Origin: Arthrobacter oryzae
GTDB taxonomy: Bacteria > Actinomycetota > Actinomycetes > Actinomycetales > Micrococcaceae
Direction: 5' to 3'
Assembly (NCBI RefSeq): GCF_030718995.1
Contig: NZ_CP132204.1
Coordinates: 2,480,001 to 2,544,000, forward strand
DNA: 64,000 nt
Shown here one piece after another: positions 8,070 through 16,477 of the stretch. The position numbers and the translations under genes are program-made. How positions within the stretch are numbered: position 1 is the stretch's first letter; every line of letters begins with the position of its first letter. Below the pieces are notes generated by a model. The model was not told the DNA's origin. It did no database searches and saw only the letters and a list, made by a program, of their open reading frames with translations.

Positions 8070-8504
8070 ATGGTCTATCAGAACTATGCACCGCGGCAAG
8101 CATCGATGAAATGGGTTTGGTGGATGCTTGCGGGTATTGGCGCCCTGATCCTCGCCGTCATCACTACCGTTCTGGTTACTGCCAACCTCAGCGAATCAGC
8201 CAAAATCGAAAGGATGGTCTCAATAGCGGACGGCATCCCCGCCGCTGACTGGGAGCTCATGTCCTCCTCTGACCCGAAACACGACATCCTCTGCATCCCG
8301 TTTGACCAGTCCTGCCACAAATTGTCCCGGGCGTGGCAGGCGGCGGAGTCGGTGAACGTTGAGGAGTTGGCTGTTTCCACCGGATATGACCTGGAGGTGG
8401 GGACGGTCTACCGGCCGGACTGCGCTGAGGGCTGGGTGGACGGGGTGCACATCCGGCTCTGCGTTGACGGGTCGGAAATTGGCCTCAACATGTACGACCG
8501 ATAG
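8070..8504 (+). CDS. Membrane-anchored protein, unknown function
   Basis: This 144-residue protein starts at the ATG at 8070, preceded by GGGGGAA; ten codons further upstream are open but have no ribosome binding site. Residues about 14-38 form one membrane helix (WWMLAGIGALILAVITTVLV), followed by a soluble domain with five cysteines (ILCIPFDQSCHKL, PDCAEGW, RLCVD), which suggests disulfides outside the membrane. The next gene, on the same strand 41 bases on, encodes a lipoprotein, so the two may be cotranscribed. No family is recognised. Confidence 0.55.
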   Translation: MVYQNYAPRQASMKWVWWMLAGIGALILAVITTVLVTANLSESAKIERMVSIADGIPAADWELMSSSDPKHDILCIPFDQSCHKLSRAWQAAESVNVEELAVSTGYDLEVGTVYRPDCAEGWVDGVHIRLCVDGSEIGLNMYDR

Positions 8505-8545
8505 GTGCAGGGCGGACTCGCGTAGTACGAATCCGGGGGAACGAG

Positions 8546-8974
8546 ATGTCACGTTTGAAGCTAGTTGCTGGAGCAAGCCTGGTGCTGGTTATGACTTCGT
8601 GCGCGAGGGCCTCCGTCGAGGAGATGGGACGCAACGCCATCCGCCAAGAGGCCGCCGAGGGCAAAGACTGGTTCACCCGGTTCACGGCAGCCACAGACAC
8701 GACGAACAGGGACCTGGTGGCCTCCCGACTCGGAGAGCTCGGCGATAACCGCGACCCGTACGCCTTCGGCTGGGACCCCGACGGGAATTTCCACACCGAT
8801 CACTACTACCGCGAGCACCTGACGACCAGCGGTGGATTCTGGGCAGAGCATCGAACGGTCAGTGCCTGCGTACGGTTCGAGGTGCACTTGGGTTCGGTGA
8901 TTGCGACTTCCATCGACTGCCCCGACGGGCCTCCGTTCTCCGACGACACGGACGAATGGGTGGTGGTTTCATGA
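8546..8974 (+). CDS. Small secreted lipoprotein, unknown function
   Basis: This 142-residue protein starts with a short basic region and hydrophobic signal ending in the lipobox VMTSC (residues 15-19), so it should be lipid-anchored outside the membrane. The mature part is acidic and Asp/Trp/Tyr-rich (DNRDPYAFGWDPDGNFHTDH), with two cysteines (SACVRF and SIDCPD) likely forming a disulfide. GGGGA lies upstream of the ATG. No homologous family comes to mind. It follows a membrane protein gene on the same strand. Confidence 0.6.
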   Translation: MSRLKLVAGASLVLVMTSCARASVEEMGRNAIRQEAAEGKDWFTRFTAATDTTNRDLVASRLGELGDNRDPYAFGWDPDGNFHTDHYYREHLTTSGGFWAEHRTVSACVRFEVHLGSVIATSIDCPDGPPFSDDTDEWVVVS

Positions 8975-9170
8975 GCAGCGGCCTGCGCCTAGGTGGAGGC
9001 CTCGCGTGCGCGTTGGCTGATCTGCCCTGGGCCGTGCCCTGAGTTTTTCAAAGTGTAGGCAAGGCCCTCTGCCCACTCGGTTGGCGTCGCGTCCCCAATC
9101 ATGGCCTCACAGGAGCGCCGAATCCGCTAAGGACGTATCTGCTGCGCAGCGTGCATCCGCTGAAACCAGT

Positions 9171-9213
9171 AAAAAACCCCGCATCATCGCCGAACCAGCG
9201 ACAACACGGGGTT
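9171..9213 (-). terminator. Terminator downstream of tRNA-Thr
   Basis: On the minus strand, just past the tRNA 3' end, AACCCCG pairs with CGGGGTT across a GC-containing loop and is followed by a run of T (TTTTTT). This is a standard intrinsic terminator placed to end the tRNA transcript. Confidence 0.7.
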
Positions 9214-9220
9214 CTTCCCG

Positions 9221-9293
9221 AGCTTCCTATCAGAATCGAACTGATGACCTTTTCATTACGAGTGAAACGCTCTACCGACTGAGCTAAGGAAGC
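9221..9293 (-). tRNA. tRNA-Thr (anticodon CGT)
   Basis: On the minus strand the sequence folds as a complete cloverleaf: acceptor GCTTCCT/AGGAAGC, D-stem GCTC/GAGC, anticodon stem TTTCA/TGAAA enclosing the loop CTCGTAA (anticodon CGT, reading ACG for threonine), and T-stem ATCAG/CTGAT with loop TTCGATT. CCA is not encoded. A sigma-70 type promoter lies upstream and a T-run terminator downstream, so it is a single-gene transcription unit. Its 3' end faces the accessory region at lower coordinates. Confidence 0.95.
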
Positions 9294-9340
9294 ACCGCAT
9301 AGAAACTCCCGGAAGAACCGGGCGGATCATGCAAGAGACA

Positions 9341-9369
9341 ACTGTAATAGAGTCCCCTGTCCGGGTCAA
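9341..9369 (-). promoter_or_regulatory. Promoter of tRNA-Thr
   Basis: Reading the minus strand, TTGACC (complement of 9364-9369) and TACAGT (complement of 9341-9346) are separated by exactly 17 bases, close to the housekeeping consensus. The -10 lies about 47 bases upstream of the tRNA 5' end. Confidence 0.7.
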
Positions 9370-9530
9370 AATGAGCGGTTCAGGACCCTGCCGGATGGCC
9401 GTGGCGGACGTTGTCTGGATGTTCACCCGGCCGTCGGTGCTGGTTTAGCAAGTCGTCCCGGAGCGCCTGCACTGTGGAACGACCAAACGCGGCCGCGTCG
9501 GCGGCTGCGTGCCAGCGAAGGGGCTTTTCC

Positions 9531-10316
9531 ATGACTCCGGACACCGCGGACACGTCCGCACAAGCAGCCGCATCTGCCCTCGAAGCCGCACCCGCACTGC
9601 ATCGCACGCCGGGGTCAGCCCAAGCGGACGCCGCGCATGACGTCGAGCTCGCCGTGCTGGCGATGGTGGGAACCACGGTGTTCGACGGCGGTCTCCTGGA
9701 GCGCGCCATGACCCGCACCCTGACTAACCAGGGCGTCGAGGAAGGCTCGGATCAGTTCGAACGAATGCTTCGTTACGCCAGGGACACCGCGGGCATGTCG
9801 AAGCTCGCTGTCTTCAGCCACCTGTTTGAGGACCGGACCCGTGCCGCCGCAGCCAACACCTTCTTCGAACGCTGCTGCGACGAGCTGATAGCGGACGGCA
9901 TCATCCAGGCTGTTCCCGGCGCAGAGGACGCCATTGGCTGGCTCCGCGAGGCCGGGATCATGGTCTGCCTGGCCACCGGCTTCGGCCGCCACACCCAGAA
10001 CGTGGTGCTGGAGAGCCTTGGCTGGATGGGTCTGGCGGACCTGAGCCTCTGCCCGGCAGACGCAGGGCGTGGCCGGCCGTACCCGGACATGATCCTCACG
10101 GCCGTCCTTGCCCTGGACGTGGACGACGTCCGGAAGGTGGCCGTGCTGGGGGACAGCTGCGCGGACATCCAGTCAGGGCTCCGGGCCGGCGCCACCACGG
10201 TGGCAGGCGTCCTGACCGGGGCGCACGGGGAGCAGGCGCTGCGCGCGGCGGGGGCAACCGCCGTCGTGCAGTCCATCCGCGATCTGCCAGTGCTGCTGGA
10301 GCCCCGGTCCGCCTAG
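9531..10316 (+). CDS. HAD phosphonatase-like protein, nucleophile Asp replaced
   Basis: This 261-residue protein has the HAD phosphonatase-like layout: ELAVLAMVGTTVFDGG near residues 39-54, a helical cap (RYARDTAGMSKLAVFSHLF), motif II CLATGFGRHT, the basic motif III region GRGRPYPDMIL, and motif IV VAVLGDSCADIQSGLRAG. In this family the first motif normally reads D-M-A-G-T-T with Asp as the phospho-accepting nucleophile. Here codon GCG gives Ala44 at that position. Without it, normal phosphoryl-transfer chemistry is not expected, although the other motifs are intact. I start at the ATG at 9531 (GAAGGGG upstream); the longer frame from 9411 is Arg/Ser-rich and runs toward the tRNA promoter. 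The first 35 residues are Ala-rich and probably disordered. Confidence 0.8.
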   Translation: MTPDTADTSAQAAASALEAAPALHRTPGSAQADAAHDVELAVLAMVGTTVFDGGLLERAMTRTLTNQGVEEGSDQFERMLRYARDTAGMSKLAVFSHLFEDRTRAAAANTFFERCCDELIADGIIQAVPGAEDAIGWLREAGIMVCLATGFGRHTQNVVLESLGWMGLADLSLCPADAGRGRPYPDMILTAVLALDVDDVRKVAVLGDSCADIQSGLRAGATTVAGVLTGAHGEQALRAAGATAVVQSIRDLPVLLEPRSA

Positions 10317-10364
10317 CCCGTTACCACTACGCCTGTTACGCCAAGGAGGCCCCGGCCGCCTGTC

Positions 10365-11939
10365 CTAGCACTTCGTGTTGTCCGCGGGCGCCTCGCCGGT
10401 CAGGAGGTAGCTGTCCACGGCATCGGTGACGCAGGTGTTTGAGCGGCCATAGGCAGTGTGGCCCTCACCTTCCCACGTCACGAGGGATGCGTTGCCCAGC
10501 TGCTTGCGCAGGGCGCCGGCCCATTCCACGGGGGTCGCGGGATCGCCCGTGGTGCCCACCACCACAATCGGGGCCGAGCCGGAGTATTCCACGGGGGCCG
10601 GCGTGCGGGTGCTCTTGTAGGGCCAGTCCTGGCAGTTGGTGCCGCCGTAGGCGAAGAAGTAGCCCAGCGTGGGGGAATCCTGCCGCAGCTTCTGCTCTTC
10701 GGCCCGCATGGCAGCGGGGTCCGACACCATGGGGTAGTCCAGGCAGTTGATGGCGTTGAAGGCGAAGGCACTGTTGGACGTGTACTTGCCGCTCGGATCC
10801 CTGTCGGCGCCGAAGTCGGCCAGCCGCAGCATCGGTGACGGGTCGCCCTTGAGTGCCGAGTCCAGCGCCTGGGTCAGCAGCGGCCAGTTGTCGTCATTGT
10901 AGAGGGGCAGGATAAGGCCGCTGACGAACGCCGAACCCGTGACCAGCCGGCCGTCCTGTGCGCGCTGCGGATTGGCATCCACGGCCGCCACGACGTCGCG
11001 GATCTGCTGAACGCCGCTGTCCACGGTTCCGCTCAGGGGACAGCCGTCGTCCCCGAGGCACTTCTCCACGTAGGCGCGGATGGCTTTCTCAAACGCGCGG
11101 GCCTGGCCGCTGGTGAGCTCCTCGTTGCTGAGGGAAGGGTCCAGTGCGCCATCGAGCACCATGCGGCCGACGTTGTCCGGGAACAGCGAGGCGTAGGTGG
11201 ATCCCAGGAAGGTGCCATAGGAATAGCCCAGGTAATTCAGTTTGGCGTCGTTGACCACGGCACGCATGATGTCCAGGTCCTTGGCAGCGCTGACCGTGTC
11301 CACGTGCGCCAGCACCGGGCCGGTCTTTTCGGCGCACTTGGCCGCCGTCGCCCTGTTGTCGGCCAGTGCGGCCGCCAGGCCCGCGTCCGAGCTGAGGTCG
11401 TAGTTCTTTGCCCGGGACTCATCGCGTTCCTGGTCCGTGAGGCACGTGACCGGGGCGGAGCGCTTCACTCCGCGGGGATCGAAGCCCACCAGATCGTACT
11501 TGGCGCGGACCTCACTGGAGATGTTCGTCGCCCCTGCGTCCTTGACGAAGTCATAGCCGGACCCGCCCGGCCCGCCGGGGTTGACCAGCAGGCTGCCGGT
11601 CTTTTCGCCTTCTGCGGGCATTTTGAGGGCCGCGATCTCAATGCTGTCGCCGTCGGGCTTGCTGTAGTCCAGGGGCACCTTGATCTTGGCGCACTCCAGA
11701 TTGTCCTCGCAGGAGGTCCAGGCAACCTCCTGCGAGTAGAAGTTCCTGAGCTCCTCGGGAGCCGCCTCGGCAATCGACGGATCGGCCTTGCCGGTGCTGC
11801 CTCCGTTCGATCCGCCGTTGGACGAGCCGAACAGGGTGCAGCCCGTCAGTGCCAGCAGTACGGCCAGTGAGCCGGCAGCTGCCTTTGCGGCGGTCGATCC
11901 GGACCGTGACCGTAAGGGCAGGCGTCGGGCAGGCTTCAT
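10365..11939 (-). CDS. Secreted TAP-type alpha/beta hydrolase (tripeptidyl aminopeptidase-like lipoprotein)
   Basis: The product has 524 residues from the ATG at 11939, which has AGGAG at correct spacing; the longer frame to 12014 has none. The signal peptide ends in the lipobox LALTGC, so the enzyme is lipid-anchored outside the cell. It shows the features of the TAP-like peptidase family: SLLVNPGGPGGSGYDF (oxyanion region), DLVGFDPRGVKRSAPVTC, the nucleophile elbow GYSYGTFLGSTYA, an Asp in VVGTTGDPATPVEWA, and His in WEGEGHTAYGRS. Several paired cysteines fit an extracellular enzyme. It probably removes short peptides from protein N-termini. It is separated by 74 bases from holB, which lies upstream on the same strand. 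Confidence 0.88.
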   Translation of the reverse strand: MKPARRLPLRSRSGSTAAKAAAGSLAVLLALTGCTLFGSSNGGSNGGSTGKADPSIAEAAPEELRNFYSQEVAWTSCEDNLECAKIKVPLDYSKPDGDSIEIAALKMPAEGEKTGSLLVNPGGPGGSGYDFVKDAGATNISSEVRAKYDLVGFDPRGVKRSAPVTCLTDQERDESRAKNYDLSSDAGLAAALADNRATAAKCAEKTGPVLAHVDTVSAAKDLDIMRAVVNDAKLNYLGYSYGTFLGSTYASLFPDNVGRMVLDGALDPSLSNEELTSGQARAFEKAIRAYVEKCLGDDGCPLSGTVDSGVQQIRDVVAAVDANPQRAQDGRLVTGSAFVSGLILPLYNDDNWPLLTQALDSALKGDPSPMLRLADFGADRDPSGKYTSNSAFAFNAINCLDYPMVSDPAAMRAEEQKLRQDSPTLGYFFAYGGTNCQDWPYKSTRTPAPVEYSGSAPIVVVGTTGDPATPVEWAGALRKQLGNASLVTWEGEGHTAYGRSNTCVTDAVDSYLLTGEAPADNTKC

Positions 11940-12013
11940 GCAGGGCTCCTTGGGGGACGTGGCGTGGGCTCGGGGGAACATACGTCGGCGGGACGGGGCT
12001 GGACGCGGCGGCA

Positions 12014-13156
12014 CTAGATCAGGCTCGCGGCCATGGATTCGATGGCCAGCAACGGCGCAACGTTCGTGGTGGTGATGCGCTGGCGCGCCTTGTTGATCGC
12101 ATCCATCCTCGCTAGCGTCGCCTCCGGGCCGGAACGGCCGGCAAACTCCGCCAGCTCGCTCCTGAGTTCAACGTTCACCAGTTCCACCGCGTTCCCCATC
12201 TGGATGATCAGCACGTCGCGGTAGAACGAGAGCAGGTCCGTGAGGGTGCGGTCAAGGGAATCGGTGATGGAGCGTTTGGCGCGCCGCTTCTGGTCATCCT
12301 CGAGCTGCTTGATCTGGCTTCTCATGGCAGGCGGCAGGGTGCCGCTTTCCGGCGCACCGAGCGTGGCCAGGAGCGCTGCCTTTTCCTCGGCGTCGCGCAC
12401 TTCATTGGAGCTGTTGGCTTCCTCAGTGGCGATCTTCACCAGCTTTTCGGCCATCAGGACTGCCGCGGTGATGCCCCGCAATCCCAGCGGGAACCGGACG
12501 GTTTCCATCCGGCGTTCGCGGGCGGCCTCGTCCCGGGCCAGCCGGCGGGCAATACCCACGTGGCTCTGCGCCGCGCGGGCCGCACGTTCGGCCAGTGCGG
12601 GGTCCACGCCGTCGCGCCTCACCAGCAGCGCCGCGACGTCGGCAGCCGGCGGGAGCCGCAGCGCCACCGGGCGGCAGCGGGACCGGATGGTCACCAGGAC
12701 GTCCGCCGGTGACGGCGCGCAGAGCATCCACACGGTGCGGGGAGTGGGCTCTTCAATTGCTTTAAGGAGGACGTTGGTGGTGCGTTCGGCCATGCGGTCG
12801 GCGTCTTCCACCACGATGATCCGCCACCGCCCGGACGAGGGGCGGTTTCCCGCGGTCGCCACAAGGTCCCGGGCTTCATCGATGGTGATGGTGACCTTCT
12901 CGGTGCGGACGAACACCACGTCCGAATGCGTTTCCCCCAGGATGGTGCGGCACGCCGCGCATTCGCCGCAGCCGCGCCTGGTGACGTCCTCCTGGTCGCA
13001 GTTGAGGGCGGCGGCGAAGGCCTTTGCCGCGTTGGAGCGGCCTGACCCGGGCGGGCCGGTAAACAGCCACGCGTGGGTCAGGCCCTCGCCCTGCGCGGCC
13101 TGGCGGAGCTGGGCGACGACGGCGGGCTGGCCCTGCAGGTCATCCCAGACGGTCAC
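12014..13156 (-). CDS. holB: DNA polymerase III subunit delta'
   Basis: This 380-residue clamp-loader subunit has the AAA+ core of delta': WLFTGPPGSGRSNAAKAFAA (a Walker A-like loop), the zinc-binding cluster CGECAACRTI, IVVEDADRMAERTTNVLLKA in the Walker B region, and the sensor region TIRSRCRPVALRLP. Length and domain order fit the actinobacterial delta' subunit, which with delta and tau opens the beta clamp. It starts at a GTG that overlaps the tmk stop by four bases (GTGA), so the two are translationally coupled, an arrangement common in actinobacteria. Confidence 0.92.
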   Translation of the reverse strand: MTVWDDLQGQPAVVAQLRQAAQGEGLTHAWLFTGPPGSGRSNAAKAFAAALNCDQEDVTRRGCGECAACRTILGETHSDVVFVRTEKVTITIDEARDLVATAGNRPSSGRWRIIVVEDADRMAERTTNVLLKAIEEPTPRTVWMLCAPSPADVLVTIRSRCRPVALRLPPAADVAALLVRRDGVDPALAERAARAAQSHVGIARRLARDEAARERRMETVRFPLGLRGITAAVLMAEKLVKIATEEANSSNEVRDAEEKAALLATLGAPESGTLPPAMRSQIKQLEDDQKRRAKRSITDSLDRTLTDLLSFYRDVLIIQMGNAVELVNVELRSELAEFAGRSGPEATLARMDAINKARQRITTTNVAPLLAIESMAASLI

Positions 13157-13833
13157 GGGGCCACGCCTTCTCTGGAAACCTGCGGGGCAACGTTCCGGGC
13201 CACGATCAGTGCGTCCACCCGCGCCAGGATGAGCCCGGCCAGCTCGGCGGCGGGCTGACGGGCCGGCAGCACCAGATAGTGGTCCGGTCGGTCGGCGGCG
13301 AGGTCCAGGAACGCAGTGCGGATGGTGGCGTGGAATTCGTCCGCCTCGGACTCCATCCGGTCCTCAGCGGCGTCACCGGCTGTGCGGCGGAGGCGGCCGA
13401 CGGCGGGGTCGACGTCGAGCAGTACCGTGAGGTCCGGCTGCAGGCCGGACGTGGCCCACTCGTTGAGCTGGCGCACGGCAGCGGTGCCGAGCCCCCGCCC
13501 GGCGCCCTGGTAGGCCACGGATGAGTCGATGTAGCGGTCCGTCAGCACGATGTCGCCGCGTTCCAGCGCCGGGAGGATAACCTGTTCGGCATGGGCCGCG
13601 CGGGAGGCGGCAAAGATCAGGGCTTCGGTGCGGGCGTCGATGTGGCCGTGGCCGTGGTCCAGCACCAGGGACCGCAGCTTTTCGCCGATCGGGGTGCCGC
13701 CCGGCTCCCGGGTGCGCAGCACCGTGAAGCCGCGCGATTCAAGGGCCCCGGCCAGTGCTGCGGCCTGCGTGGACTTGCCTGCGCCGTCGCCGCCTTCGAA
13801 GGCGATGAACAGTCCGGGGTTCTGGGTAGTCAC
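13153..13833 (-). CDS. tmk: Thymidylate kinase
   Basis: This 226-residue enzyme phosphorylates dTMP to dTDP. It carries the P-loop FEGGDGAGKSTQAAAL at residues 12-27, the TREPGGTPIGEKLR segment that recognises dTMP, and the DRYIDSSVAYQGAGRGLG motif with the LID region. It heads a two-gene unit with holB, overlapping it by four bases. The 89 bases before the divergently transcribed PLP-enzyme gene must carry both promoters. Confidence 0.95.
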   Translation of the reverse strand: MTTQNPGLFIAFEGGDGAGKSTQAAALAGALESRGFTVLRTREPGGTPIGEKLRSLVLDHGHGHIDARTEALIFAASRAAHAEQVILPALERGDIVLTDRYIDSSVAYQGAGRGLGTAAVRQLNEWATSGLQPDLTVLLDVDPAVGRLRRTAGDAAEDRMESEADEFHATIRTAFLDLAADRPDHYLVLPARQPAAELAGLILARVDALIVARNVAPQVSREGVAP

Positions 13834-13922
13834 AAGACCAGCCTACCGACAATCACCGACACCGCAGGTGCCCGGCCGTAACGCCTTTCCGGGGCTGCGG
13901 GCCTCCCACGTACTCTTTGACC

Positions 13923-15107
13923 ATGAGTCTTTCCGAACAGCAGGCCGCCGCGCTGTCGGCCGAAACGGTGGTCGTGGCCGCCGGCCGCCCGCCCCGTAAA
14001 CGCGATGCGCCGGTCAACCAGCCCATCGTCCTGTCCTCCACCTACTTCGGCACGGGGCCGCTCGCCGACGGCGACCGCGGCTACGGGCGCTACTCCAACC
14101 CCACGTGGGACCCGTTCGAGGAAGCGCTGGGCCAGCTGGAGGGTGCGTCCCTTCCGGGCCTGCTCTACGCTTCCGGCTTGGCCGCCGTCAGTTCGGCGTT
14201 GTCCCTTATCCCCGCCGGGGGAGTGCTGGTCATGCCCTCGCACAGCTATGCCGGGTCCCTGGTGATGGCCACGGAATTGGCGGAGAAGGGGCTGTTCGAG
14301 CTCCGCACCGTGGACATTGCGGACACGGACGCCGTCAAGGCACTGCTTGCGCCGGCCGAGGGCAAGGCTGCCAGCATGCTCTGGCTGGAAAGCCCCACCA
14401 ACCCGATGCTGGGGATCGCGGACATCCGCGCCCTGACGGCTGCCGCTCACGAAGCCGGTGCGATCGTAGTCACCGACAACACCTTTTCCACGCCCCTGGT
14501 CCAGCAGCCGCTGAGCCTGGGGTCCGACGTCGTCCTGCACTCGGTCACCAAGTACCTTGCCGGACATTCCGACGTCGTCCTGGGCGCCCTGGTGACCTCG
14601 GACGCCTCGATCCGCGCCGCACTGCTGCACCACCGCATCATCCACGGCGGCATTGCCGGCCCGTTCGAAGCCTGGCTGGCGCTGCGCGGGCTGCGGACGC
14701 TGGCGCTGCGCATCGAACGCTCGCAGGCATCGGCGGCCGAGCTCGCCGCACGGCTGAGCGACCACCCCCAGATCGAGGGCATCCGGTTCCCGGGACTGGA
14801 AACGGACCCCGGGCACGAACGCGCCAAGTCGCAGATGAAGGGCTTCGGTTCGGTGCTGTGCGTGCAGATCGCTCCCGTCGGCGGCCTGAGCGGTGCCGAC
14901 GCGGCGGACAAACTGGTCCGCGCGCTGCAGCTGTGGCTTCCCGCCACCTCTTTGGGCGGCGTTGAGTCCCTGATTGAACGGCGACGGCGCCACGCGGCTG
15001 AGCCGGTCAGCGTACCGGACAACCTGGTGCGCCTGAGTGTCGGGATCGAAAACATCGACGACCTGTGGGCCGATTTGGAGCAGGCACTGGACGCTCTTGG
15101 CGGATAG
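13923..15107 (+). CDS. Cys/Met-metabolism PLP enzyme (cystathionine gamma-synthase-like)
   Basis: This 394-residue enzyme is of the trans-sulfuration PLP family. Diagnostic parts are the N-terminal NQPIVLSSTYFG, RYSNPTWDPFEEALGQLEGA, LLYASGLAAVSSAL (phosphate-binding region), WLESPTNPMLGIADI, VVTDNTFSTPLVQQPLSLGS, and SVTKYLAGHSDVVLGAL with the PLP lysine at about residue 210. The C-terminal SLGGVESLIERR matches the family's conserved end. It could be cystathionine gamma-synthase, a gamma-lyase or a homologue; the sequence does not distinguish them here. The start is the ATG at 13923; no strong ribosome binding site is seen, so the mRNA may be short-leader or leaderless. Confidence 0.88.
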   Translation: MSLSEQQAAALSAETVVVAAGRPPRKRDAPVNQPIVLSSTYFGTGPLADGDRGYGRYSNPTWDPFEEALGQLEGASLPGLLYASGLAAVSSALSLIPAGGVLVMPSHSYAGSLVMATELAEKGLFELRTVDIADTDAVKALLAPAEGKAASMLWLESPTNPMLGIADIRALTAAAHEAGAIVVTDNTFSTPLVQQPLSLGSDVVLHSVTKYLAGHSDVVLGALVTSDASIRAALLHHRIIHGGIAGPFEAWLALRGLRTLALRIERSQASAAELAARLSDHPQIEGIRFPGLETDPGHERAKSQMKGFGSVLCVQIAPVGGLSGADAADKLVRALQLWLPATSLGGVESLIERRRRHAAEPVSVPDNLVRLSVGIENIDDLWADLEQALDALGG

Positions 15108-15116
15108 GCTGGGGGC

Positions 15117-15473
15117 GTGGACGGAAAACAGTTGATTATGTTCGTCGAGAACTGGGTGTACTTCATCCTTGCGCTCGTCGCCCTTGGCATCGAGGTGTGG
15201 GCCTTCTTCGATTGCCTGCGCCACAAGGCGAATGCCTTCGAGGCCGTGTCCAAGCGGACCAAGACCTTCTGGCTGGCACTGACGGGCGGTGCCCTGGCCA
15301 TCGGCGCCCTCTCCGTCTTCGGAGGCGGTGGCGGCGGGCTTCTCGGCCCGCTCGGACTGTTCGGCCTGGCCGCAGTGACCGCCGCGTCCGTGTACCTCGC
15401 CGACGTGCGGCCCGCAGTGAAGGACGCTGGCCGCGGCGGCAGCCGCAACATGGGGCCTTACGGGCCCTGGTAG
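15117..15473 (+). CDS. DUF2516 membrane protein
   Basis: This 118-residue membrane protein has a first helix FVENWVYFILALVALGIEVW, the segment AFFDCLRHKANAFEAVSKRT, a second helix LALTGGALAIGALSVFGGGG, a third LGLFGLAAVTAASVYLADVR, and a Gly-rich, hydrophilic tail. This matches the actinobacterial DUF2516 family, whose members follow this three-helix plan. The GTG start lies nine bases after the preceding gene, so it is likely cotranscribed with it. The role is unknown. Confidence 0.85.
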   Translation: MDGKQLIMFVENWVYFILALVALGIEVWAFFDCLRHKANAFEAVSKRTKTFWLALTGGALAIGALSVFGGGGGGLLGPLGLFGLAAVTAASVYLADVRPAVKDAGRGGSRNMGPYGPW

Positions 15474-15501
15474 CGGGGCTGCCCCGCCAGCCGGGCGGGC
15501 A

Positions 15502-16362
15502 CTAACCGAGCGGGGCCACAGCGTCCCAGCCCACCGTCATCTCGCCCAACCGCCAGCGGGACGGTCCGTCCTGCACGGGCCAGCCGCCGTCGAGCATTGA
15601 CCGGCACATGGCTGTCCACCGTTGCCGGTTCCCGAATGCTGCCAGTGGTGCAGCGTCCAGCCAGGCCTTGTCCAGTGCCTGCAGGAAGCCGTGGATCCTC
15701 TCACCGGGCACATTCCGGTGGATAAGGGCCTTCGGCAGCCGTTCGGCAATCTCCGAGGGCAGCACGAAACCGCCGAAGCGCATGGAGATGCTCAGGCTCA
15801 GCGGGCCGGAGGCGTCGAGCGCCACCCACGTCACGCGCCGTCCGATCTCGTCGCAGGTGCCGTCGATGAACAGCCCGTCCGGTCCGAGCCTGCTCCGGAC
15901 CAGCGCCCAGATGGCTTCGACGTCCGCTTCCTCATACTGCCGCAGGACGTTGAAGGCGCGGACGATCACTGGCTGACCGGGCACGGGAATCTCGAACCCG
16001 CCCACATGGAAGCTCAGCCCGGCCCGTTCCAGTTCCTGGGCCGCCCGGACCCGCTCCGGCTCGATTTCGATGCCGGCCACCCGGACATCCGCGCGCACCG
16101 CGGACAGGCGCTCGAACAGTTCGACGGCGGTGGCCGGGGAGGCGCCATAGCCGAGGTCGACGACCAGCGGGTCGGAGGCCCGGCGCAGCCGCCAAGCCTG
16201 CGTCCCGGTGAGCCACCGGTCGAGGCGACGCATTCTGTTGGGGTTGGTGGTGCCGCGGGTGACGTTGCCTACCGGCTTGCCGCCGCGGCCGGCGCCGCCG
16301 GTTCCTCCGCCGGCGCCCTTTCCGGTCCGGGCAGGGGCGACCCGTTCAGCTTTCTGCACCAC
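15502..16362 (-). CDS. Class I SAM-dependent methyltransferase
   Basis: The 286-residue product has a Gly/Arg-rich, probably disordered first 45 residues, then a Rossmann-type methyltransferase core. Motif I appears as VVDLGYGASPATAVELFERL, the acidic strand after it as VAGIEIEPERVRAA, and a later strand as PVIVRAFNVLRQYEEADV with GLFIDGTCDEIGRRVTWVAL beyond. The substrate is unknown. The gene is convergent with DUF2516 and divergent from gpmA, 115 bases away. Confidence 0.75.
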   Translation of the reverse strand: MVQKAERVAPARTGKGAGGGTGGAGRGGKPVGNVTRGTTNPNRMRRLDRWLTGTQAWRLRRASDPLVVDLGYGASPATAVELFERLSAVRADVRVAGIEIEPERVRAAQELERAGLSFHVGGFEIPVPGQPVIVRAFNVLRQYEEADVEAIWALVRSRLGPDGLFIDGTCDEIGRRVTWVALDASGPLSLSISMRFGGFVLPSEIAERLPKALIHRNVPGERIHGFLQALDKAWLDAAPLAAFGNRQRWTAMCRSMLDGGWPVQDGPSRWRLGEMTVGWDAVAPLG

Positions 16363-16477
16363 CGGACAAGCTTAACGGTCCTGCCCTTCTCGCCGCGCAC
16401 CGGCGATCCGGTCGCGGTTCCTGCCACCCGGTGTAACGCTCGGCGCCGCCGCCGCCTGCTCGGCTAGGATGAAAACC

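Noticed and set aside
9294..9340. Second tRNA or attachment-site copy near tRNA-Thr
   Set aside because: No cloverleaf and no repeat of the tRNA 3' sequence could be found by eye in bases 1-9500.
9411..9530. Upstream extension of the HAD-like gene
   Set aside because: It is Ser/Arg/Cys-rich with no fold-like pattern, and its start lies close to the tRNA promoter; the ATG at 9531 has a better upstream GA-rich motif.
13830..15224. 464-codon minus-strand frame opposite the PLP enzyme gene
   Set aside because: The translation is rich in Gly, Arg, Gln and His with no fold-like pattern, while the plus strand encodes a clear enzyme with all family motifs. It is a GC-rich antisense shadow.
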